Source of the DNA: Mytilinidion resinicola
Lineage: Eukaryota; Ascomycota; Dothideomycetes; Mytilinidiales; Mytilinidiaceae
Assembly (NCBI RefSeq): GCF_010093595.1
Contig: NW_022985454.1
Coordinates: forward strand, 124,001 to 188,000
Reading direction: 5' to 3'
Length of the DNA: 64,000 bases
The notes under the pieces are model-generated. The model was not told the origin of the DNA. It made no database searches and saw only the letters and a list, made by a program, of their open reading frames with translations. Every line of letters starts with the position of its first letter. Position 1 is the stretch's first letter. Below, piece by piece: positions 57,405 to 64,000 of this stretch. Position numbers and translations under genes: made by a program.

Positions 57405-58509
57405 ATGGCAATCAACAACTCCGGCAACCTAGCTCTGTTAATCGATGGGGGTACGTAAGGTCCCAGTACACATACCAGAGTCCTCTAGTGTCATTGTTCC
57501 TGGAAATGTGTTAAAACACGACTCATGTTGTGATTGAACACCCACTCAAGTCGCGTTTGAGTACCCAGTTTAGTCGCTTTACATGCCAGCTGAAACCAAA
57601 ATGGCGGTTCAAACACGATTTGAGTGGCACTCAAGGACAATCAACACCAGAGGATCTAGTAGTTCTATCTTGTCTTCAACCCCACTTCTTTCTGAAAACC
57701 CGCTAACATTTGTACTACCACCTTAAGACAACGTTTCATCCAAAATCATCGTCGGCCTCATGGCTGAGATCGCCAACTACGGCACGGCCAGCGTGCGACG
57801 CATCTACGGCGACTGGACCAATCCCTCGCTCAAGAGCTGGAAAGCATGCCTGCTAGACCACTCGATACTGCCGATCCAGCAATTTGCGTACACCACCCGA
57901 AAGAATTCCACTGACGGCGCCATGATCATCGACGCCATGGACCTCCTGTACACCGGCCGCTTCTCCAGCTTCTGCCTCGTCTCGAGTGACAGTGACTTCA
58001 CGCGCCTCGCGGCCCGCATCCGCGAGCAGGGCATCACAGTCTACGGCTTTGGAGAGCGAAAGACTAATTCCGCGTTTATCGCAGCCTGCGACAAGTTCGT
58101 GTACTTTGACGTGCTCAAAGTTCCGGGGTACGAGTCCGAGGAGCCGCTTCTTGCACCTCAAATACCTACGCCCAGGGCGACTGCTACACCTGAAGCAACT
58201 CCACGTCCTTGGGAACTCCCTCATGTAGAACTGTCAAAGAGGCCGCTCGATCAGGCGGCGCTCGACGGTTTGGCAAAAGCGGTGCGGAATAGCGTTGGTT
58301 ACGACGACAAGTACGCCACCCTGGCCGACGTTGGCACCTATCTAAGCAAGATCTCGCCCGACTTGAACGCGCGCAATTACGGCTATGAGCGCCTTCGGGA
58401 ATTTGTGGAAGCGTCCGGAATCGTGAACCTGAAGTGGAAGGACATGGGAGACAAACCTTCGATTCCCCTAGTATGTCTTAAGGAAAATCTGGAGAATACT
58501 AGCTACTAG
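57405..58509 (+). CDS. NYN-domain RNase-like protein with OST-HTH/LOTUS domain
   Basis: Exons 57405-57450 and 57728-58509 give 275 aa. The first exon supplies MAINNSGNLALLIDG and the splice completes LLIDGDNVSSK, the first acidic motif of the NYN (PIN-like) nuclease fold. Further acidic residues are in DGAMIIDAMDLLYTG and VSSDSDFTRLA, so the metal site looks intact. A proline/threonine linker leads to a C-terminal OST-HTH/LOTUS domain (about residues 185-260, YATLADVGTYLSKISPDLNARNYGYERLREF). The pair is typical of RNA-processing or RNA-silencing-linked proteins such as MARF1/limkain-like proteins; the target is unknown. The 277-nt intron is far longer than others here and contains an inverted repeat. 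Confidence 0.9.
57543..57626. repeat. Short inverted repeat inside the NYN gene intron
   Basis: CACTCAAGTCGCGTTTGAG (57543-57561) and TTCAAACACGATTTGAGTG (57608-57626) match as inverted arms at 16 of 19 positions, 46 bp apart. It may be a miniature inverted-repeat element that lengthened the intron, or simply a hairpin. No clear target duplication was found. Confidence 0.5.
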
Positions 58510-59901
58510 ACTTCCTTAAGGTACGTCGCCACGGCTCTCGTTTTTGTAGCCGTGTTTATTGTGGCCTGGCATTTTTCTGACGGTCTTTTCTTTATCCTCT
58601 TGGGTTTTAACTATATCGAAGGCAGGTTTCTTCTATAAAATTGGTCTACACAACATCCATCTCATGACTGCTAAAGGCTAGGAGCGGATAATTAGCTAGA
58701 TATACTCTAAGGGCCTCTTTTACATCATATGTTCTCAGCAACCAAGGCGTGTGCAAAAGGTGACACCGGTTTTGTAACCTGCTGTATGCAAAACTGATGG
58801 CCATCTTTGTGTATGTCTGAAAATATACGGAACTCTAGAATTGCGCCATTCTTACTACAACCGTAGTGATTCTACATCAAATTACTTCGATCAGGGCCCA
58901 CGCCATAATAGGATCGGATGTCCAAAAGGCGGTAATAGATCTCCTTTCTAAAACACGGGTATAAGCCACCTTGGGAGACCGTAGAATAATCACATGACTG
59001 CTGAGATCGCTGAGCACCTCGTCGATACCAGTTCATTCGCGGGAATCCAAAGGGAAAGTGCAAACGATTTTGAAGGCCTGCAACAATTTCACCAAGGTCA
59101 AACTCTACGAGTCATTAGCATCAGTTGTGCACGTGACCGAGATCCAATCCCATTTTCCTCAACTCTTCGTACAGAACGCAAAACCAAAAAGGTTATGAGT
59201 TTAGGCACACGGAAATCTCACTGCTCGGGCTTGACTCTTGCTCGCCCAACGCCCCTGTGGGGAGTACTCACGCTAGCATGTCTACGGTCAGTTAAACGGT
59301 AGCCCTATTCCCACTGCATAGAGTTTTACATCGTATTTGGGGTTTCCAACCCCGATCAGAAAACCCCAAGCAGATGCAAGGAGTGCCCGAACTTATGTCA
59401 TAGTACTGTAGCTTGTAACAGGCTCCCCCATCAGCTCCTTACTCTTTATCAGAAAGGTAACGATTTGAATTCTTTTTGAGAACGAATAGAAAATGGATAG
59501 GAATGACGACGAGGTTCAGTCCAACAGTCATGGATATGGGATCCAAATGACATGTAATGAGAGCCATATCACCCGTATGGAAGCTTCAAGAACAACGACT
59601 TCATTCGATTTCAGATCCTAACAATCCTAGGCATGCGACTACGACCTGATATGGGTGCAAGAGCTCTGCTCTGAATTGACATCCGGGCCGAGCGCTTCCG
59701 AATGTTAGTTGCCTAGACTCGCTGCGCGGTATCCGTGCCGGAAATGTTGTTGAAGCGAAACTGCAACCAAACAGGTCAACTATGAGAAACGCGCAGGTCG
59801 ATCTTCGCAGCACCCTGAGAGGAGTTCCGTACCTTTTCGCGCATCCAAGGGGGGCCTCGTGTAATTATCAAGACGTTGTGAAACGTGAATTATTTTGACC
59901 C
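58510..59901. other. Intergenic
   Basis: About 1.4 kb with no supported gene or recognised RNA. Short frames have no domain features. Confidence 0.45.
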
Positions 59902-60171
59902 TCATGAACCATCCCGCGACAGCACATCATCTCGGTCCACCAGCCTGATCTTGGGTATCACACTCCTCAGCTCTTCTTTGTCCTTTTCCGTGGGCACCAT
60001 GTCAAACTTCTGCTCGGCGACATCAGACAGAAAAATGCCCAGGCCCGCATATGCCACGACTCCGGCTCCAATGAGCATGCGCGTTCGCGGCGCGAGGGCG
60101 CGGTACTTCCTGCGAGATGGTCAGTCCTGATATTTCCAATTGAGGGCATGCACCTACTGCCAGAGCGACAT
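59902..60171 (-). CDS. 73-aa single-pass membrane protein, split by an intron after 14 nt
   Basis: Exon 1 is just ATG TCG CTC TGG CA (60171-60158). A 48-nt GT-AG intron (60110-60157) follows, and exon 2 (60109-59902) completes MSLWQKYRALAPRTRMLIG and the rest. A hydrophobic segment (MLIGAGVVAYAGLGIFL) spans about residues 16-32, then a charged tail with FDMVPTEKDKEEL and VIPKIRLVDRDDV. The short basic N-terminus and one helix would suit the inner mitochondrial or ER membrane, but I cannot name the protein. I believe similar small proteins exist in other ascomycetes; this is memory, not a search. It is divergent from the mannosidase gene (418 bp apart). Confidence 0.75.
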
Positions 60172-60589
60172 GTTACGCAACCAGACGCGCGGACTCGTGT
60201 GTTGTTGTGGTCAGCGAAGGATGGAGCGAGGGACCTGGAACAAAGCTGTTGCTGTCATCTCGCTTGAGCTTCACGCCGATGACATCGTCCAGGATTGACC
60301 TCGAGCAAGCTGGTCTCTCCCCTTTCCACGACTCCAAACAGTCACGACCCTGCCGCCTCTTAACCTAACGACAACTCCTTTCGATAATCTTGTGTTCGCT
60401 CCTTACGTCTCTATGAAAGCCCGTCGGCAGCCAGCTCCAGCGCGGATGGCCTAACCTCTCCCCTTCCTACAACATACCAAGACACGATCCTCTCCCTGCC
60501 TCGATCGAAGCACCTCCAATGCGCTCGCTATCCTTACTCTAAGCCTCGCTCACTACGCCCCAGCCGTCTACCAATTCCTCGATCCCAGG
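60172..60589. promoter_or_regulatory. Divergent promoter of the 73-aa gene and the mannosidase gene
   Basis: A 418-bp interval between two opposite starts, with C/T-rich leader sequence (60300-60550) upstream of the mannosidase. No specific binding site is recognised. Confidence 0.5.
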
Positions 60590-62278
60590 ATGCCCAGTTT
60601 TCGTCGCAACCCCACGTCGAGCTTCAAGCTCCTGGCCGCCTTCCTAATCATCACATTCTACCTAGTAATACGAGGCTTCTCCGGCTCCGAAAGCAGCAGT
60701 CATAAGAGGAGGCATGCACCGCTGGGCGCACATATCCAGTTCGAAGGGTGGAAAAACGGCAGTGGGCATGCCGATGAAGAGAAGGCGACTCAAGTCCGAG
60801 AGGCCATGAAACACACCTTCTCTAAATACCGGGAATATGCGTGGGGTTACGACGACATAAAGCCTGTCTCTGGTGGCAATGGTACAAGTAGGAATGGGTG
60901 GGGTGCCTTCATTGTCGACACCGCTTCTACACTCGCTTTAATGGGGATGTGGGATGAGCTCGAGCTTGAGGTGGACCATATCATCGACAAGGTCAACTTC
61001 ACAACCGCGTATGGTCTAGTGGACCCATTCGAAACTACGATCAGATATCTGGGTGGACTATTGTCTGTCGTCGATCTGATTGACGCCGGTACTGTCCCTC
61101 CTGGCATCATCATCAACAGCAAACGGGACGCCCTCCTTGCCCAAGCTATTACACTCGCCGACAAGCTCGCGCCCTCATTTGACACTCCTACGGGTATGGT
61201 TTGGCCTCGTGTTAACTTCACTACAAATGAAGGATCGCCAGACCCTCCCTCCGTGTACCTTCTGGACCCCTCTAAACCCCGCTACAAGAATCCCTCCATC
61301 GGACCCGCTCGCGCTGGATCCAACATCCTTGAAAACCGAGTCCTCAGTCGACTCACTGGAAATGTTGCGTACGTCAACAATGCCACCCGGGCTTGGGCTC
61401 CGCTGGTCTGGAATAAATTCGATACGCCATGGCCTGGAATGGTGGACGCTCCTATCGATATTATCACCGGAGCACCGGTTGGCAGGGTGCGTCATTGGGA
61501 CGCTGGGCACGACTCATACTACGAATATCTCATCAAAGTCGCCCTCTTAGCACAAGGAGACCTCTACACTCCCTTCTACCAAAACGTGTGGACCGACGCA
61601 GTTACTGCGCTACGACATCACCTCGCATCACGTTCCGCACCCCAGGATAACCACAAAAAGCAACATGTATTTATGGGCAAGCAAGAAGCAGGATGGTTCA
61701 TAAACGAGCAATCGCACCTCTCCTGCTTCGCAGCCGGGAACATCATGCTCGGCGCTCGCTTTCTCAACCACCCGAACTTTCTCACCTTGGGCCAGGCGTT
61801 ACTAGAAGGCTGCCGCCATGTCTACGCCTCAACCCCCACGCATATCGGCCCGGAGACCTGGTCGTGGATCCCCAAATTCGGCTACGGCAACGCGACCTTC
61901 CACCCCTCGAGCGACCGCCAGTTGCAGGAGCTGAACGACACAGGGATATGGATGGCCGACGCGCAGTTCAAACTCCGACCCGAATACGTTGAAAGCCTCT
62001 TCTACGGCTACCGCATCACCGGCGAGGAGCGCTACCGCGACTGGGCCTGGGACGCCTTCCGCGCATTCGAAAGACACTGCAAGACCAAATTCGGCTACGC
62101 CGGCTTGCGGGACGTCACGCTCCGGGGCGGCGAATCAAACTGGAAGGACGAGCAGGAGAGCTTTTGGGGCGCCGAGACGTTGAAGTACTTGTGGCTTATT
62201 TTCAAGGACCCGAGCGTAGGGAGCTTGGATAAGTGGGTGTATAGCACTGAAGGGCATTTGTTCAGGATGATTCGGTAG
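60590..62278 (+). CDS. GH47 alpha-1,2-mannosidase, type II membrane protein
   Basis: A single-exon 562-aa enzyme. A short basic cytosolic end and one membrane anchor (LLAAFLIITFYLVIRGF, residues 15-31) place it in the ER or Golgi, where it trims alpha-1,2-linked mannose from N-glycans with calcium. Catalytic-domain motifs in order are RNGWGAFIVDTASTLALMGM, PFETTIRYLGGLLS, RAGSNILENRVLSRLTG, SHLSCFAAGNIMLGARF, RPEYVESLFYGYRITGEERY, WKDEQESFWGAETLKYLWL and the C-terminal STEGHLF, which stands for the calcium-binding TEAHPF/NTEAHP of other members. The conserved threonine and glutamate are kept, but alanine-histidine-proline has become glycine-histidine-leucine. Five or more N-glycosylation sites lie in the lumenal part. 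Confidence 0.95.
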   Translation: MPSFRRNPTSSFKLLAAFLIITFYLVIRGFSGSESSSHKRRHAPLGAHIQFEGWKNGSGHADEEKATQVREAMKHTFSKYREYAWGYDDIKPVSGGNGTSRNGWGAFIVDTASTLALMGMWDELELEVDHIIDKVNFTTAYGLVDPFETTIRYLGGLLSVVDLIDAGTVPPGIIINSKRDALLAQAITLADKLAPSFDTPTGMVWPRVNFTTNEGSPDPPSVYLLDPSKPRYKNPSIGPARAGSNILENRVLSRLTGNVAYVNNATRAWAPLVWNKFDTPWPGMVDAPIDIITGAPVGRVRHWDAGHDSYYEYLIKVALLAQGDLYTPFYQNVWTDAVTALRHHLASRSAPQDNHKKQHVFMGKQEAGWFINEQSHLSCFAAGNIMLGARFLNHPNFLTLGQALLEGCRHVYASTPTHIGPETWSWIPKFGYGNATFHPSSDRQLQELNDTGIWMADAQFKLRPEYVESLFYGYRITGEERYRDWAWDAFRAFERHCKTKFGYAGLRDVTLRGGESNWKDEQESFWGAETLKYLWLIFKDPSVGSLDKWVYSTEGHLFRMIR

Positions 62279-62887
62279 GGATTTTGGGATTGCTTGGGTG
62301 GACGGACAGAGCGTGATACCCGGTTGCTACCGATGATTAGAGCGTAGCTGGCGTTATTGGGACAGGGGATTCATCTTTACTGCATTGGCGTTTTGTAAGT
62401 GTGTATAAAAGTCATTGCGCATATATCGATTTTGAGGCAGTGAGGTATTGATAGCAGCGTTCCAGTGGTTTTATGAGGCGTGAAATGCCGAGACGACGTC
62501 GATTCCATGCTGCAATTACCCAGAGCAGACACGTTTCCCGACCCAGATAAGCTCTTCTTAACAATTTCCTCGTGGCGCTGAAGCTCAATTCCACTTAGTC
62601 TGCCTTGCATGGCCGCGCTGAGTTAGACAGCCACCACACCACTTGACCGCGCCCAACTTGGTCAAGCCTCAATTGCTGTGTTCTTCGAACGCAGCGGAGG
62701 CATAATGTGTAAAGTGCTTTCAATATCTCTATCTCTGAGCCTCAATACCGTTACAACCCATCATCACGACATCAATTATATCAATCAACTCATCCCTAGA
62801 TAGCACATACATACCTTTAGATCCTAGGAAAAAATTCATTCAATACCCTCAATCTTTTCCCGTCGTTAGTATCAAGACAGTACCACG
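62279..62887. other. Intergenic
   Basis: 3' flank of the mannosidase and promoter region of the small glycine-rich gene; no other gene supported. Confidence 0.5.
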
Positions 62888-63070
62888 ATGGGCTGCTTTA
62901 CCTCCAAACCTAGCTACGGTCAGCAGCCAGCGAGGCTGAGGTGACGAAAGCGCTACAACGACGGTGGCAGTGGAGAGGCCTATTACGGAGGGGGTGACGG
63001 AGGCGGGAGATGGGGTGGAGATTCTGGAGGAGGCGGAGGAGGGAATGGTGGAGGGGATGGAGGTGGTTAG
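62888..63070 (+). pseudogene. Small glycine-rich MGC-type protein gene with an internal TGA
   Basis: From 62888 the frame reads MGCFTSKPSYGQQPARLR, then TGA at 62942-62944, then continues in the same frame with RKRYNDGGSGEAYYGGGDGG and further glycine-rich sequence to TAG at 63068. The N-terminal MGC could be myristoylated and palmitoylated. Such short MGC...GGGDGGG proteins occur in fungal genomes. A single CGA-to-TGA change would explain the break. Alternatives are read-through, an unseen intron, or a real 18-residue product. Composition is so G-rich that chance openness must also be considered. Confidence 0.5.
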
Positions 63071-63120
63071 GAAATCCACTAAGTGCACTTTAATTTCGAG
63101 CTTAAATACATGCAGCGTTA

Positions 63121-63760
63121 CTTCCTCTACGCTCTACAGACTTAGTCAATTCCTTTACCCCATTCGGAAATCCATGGGTTGTGCCCTTTTATCAACTAGA
63201 ACCACCCGGCGTCTCTTCCTGTCCTCCACCATTCTCTTAATATCCGTCACGTGCCTATATGATTGAAGAAATCCGCCTAACGTAGTCGCTTCAGCAGTTA
63301 ATTCTACGCCACGTTACTTCCTCTGTCCTCTACACTATTTTAGATACCTTGTCACGTGCCTTCTCATTTCGGTGATTCATGCCGTGTATTCACTTCTATG
63401 CTTAAACGCACGCGGTGTCGCTTCCTCTATTCTTCACGCTTTCCAAAAAAGTTTGTCACGTGCCTATCTAAATCGAGAGATCCACTCAACGTAGTCGCTT
63501 TAACAGTTAATTCCACGCGGCGTTGCTTCCTCTATTCTCCACGCTTTTCATAAACACATGTCACGTGTCTGTCTATATCGGGAGATTCACACAGCATAGT
63601 CGATTTTACACTAAAAAGCACGCGGCGTTACTTCCTCTATCTTCCACAGATTTTCAAAGCCGTATCACGTGACTATCTCAATTAGGAAATTCACATAGCG
63701 TAGATTGCTCCATCCACGTTCCATATTTTCAATCCATCACGTGCCTCCCATCTCCTTGTC
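63121..63760. repeat. 104/105-bp tandem repeat, one CACGTG per unit
   Basis: The anchor word CTTCCTCT (or CTTCCTGT) recurs at 63121, 63215, 63317, 63421, 63526 and 63631. CACGTG recurs at 63248, 63353, 63457, 63562, 63666 and 63738. Spacings for CACGTG are 105, 104, 105, 104 and then 72, where the last unit is cut short. Units also share GTAGTCG, CAGTTAATTC and CACGCGGCGTT words. Units differ by scattered substitutions. There is no coding potential. Confidence 0.9.
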
Positions 63761-64000
63761 TCTGATAGTTTTCTGCTTCCAAAGTTCGACCTTCTGGCAC
63801 TCGGGGAGGCTGAAATGCAGCCTTGCTCCGCCTCGTTCACTCACAGCCACACTACACCACATGACTACGTGCCTTGTCGTGACTCCGCGCGGACCGTGGC
63901 TGTGCTCCGAGTAGGGAACATCTACTTACAAACCCTACAAGTATATAATCTTTGGTAGGTATGTCTCTTTCTATCCCACACGCTCCAGTATTCATCTTCA
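63761..64000. other. Window end, no feature
   Basis: No gene or repeat recognised. A TATA-like GTATATAATC near 63943 and C/T-rich sequence at the end may belong to a gene starting beyond the window. Confidence 0.4.

Overview
The window is nuclear DNA of a filamentous ascomycete (Pezizomycotina). The evidence is short spliceosomal introns of about 45-70 nt with GTRNGT donors and CTRAC-like branch sites, a fungal highly reducing polyketide synthase, a bZIP-type/ankyrin (bANK, TOXE-like) regulator, Zn2Cys6 factors, RTA1 and Pth11-type membrane proteins, fungal mannitol-1-phosphate dehydrogenase, and repeats that look RIP-mutated. I cannot name the species. No CRISPR, operon or prokaryotic signals are present, and I recognised no tRNA or rRNA gene.

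Left part (1-23.2 kb). This part is repeat-rich and gene-poor. It holds a decayed pogo/Fot1-type DNA transposon with 43-bp inverted ends (2610-4780), LTR-like repeats, three plausible intact genes (a 190-aa orphan, a SnoaL-like protein, and a three-exon P-loop ATPase), two decayed genes (a DUF6536-type membrane protein, and a multi-exon secreted protein of the chitinase/killer-toxin-associated kind), and a repeat island (18.5-22.2 kb) with a 980-base assembly gap and a 16-bp minisatellite. All ten single-codon stops seen in these three decayed genes are TAA or TAG, as C-to-T changes at CAA/CAG codons would produce.

Middle part (23.2-38.5 kb). This is a compact biosynthetic gene cluster. It contains a secreted BBE-like FAD oxidase with two covalent-flavin residues, a 2358-aa KS-AT-DH-(psi-MT)-ER-KR-ACP polyketide synthase divergent from it, an SDR, an alpha/beta hydrolase, a bANK regulator and, at the edge, a rhodopsin-like (Pth11-type) membrane protein. 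The synthase has no release domain, so the hydrolase may act in release or tailoring. The oxidase resembles the type that does oxidation coupled to cyclisation in the solanapyrone pathway. A 12-bp element, CCGTAAGAATCG, occurs twice exactly 50 bp apart in the oxidase/PKS divergent promoter. A related inverted copy lies beside it, and a CCGTAAG core sits in the SDR/hydrolase divergent promoter.

Right part (38.5-64 kb). This is mostly ordinary chromosome: a GPI-type secreted protein, a secreted deaminase-fold protein, PNS1, mannitol-1-phosphate dehydrogenase, a BTB protein, a prolidase-type peptidase, a Zn2Cys6 factor, an RTA1-like protein, an NYN/OST-HTH protein, a 73-aa membrane protein and a GH47 mannosidase. 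It ends in a decayed glycine-rich small protein gene and a 104/105-bp tandem repeat with a CACGTG in each unit. Exon models were built by hand from splice signals and reading-frame continuity and have not been checked against RNA.
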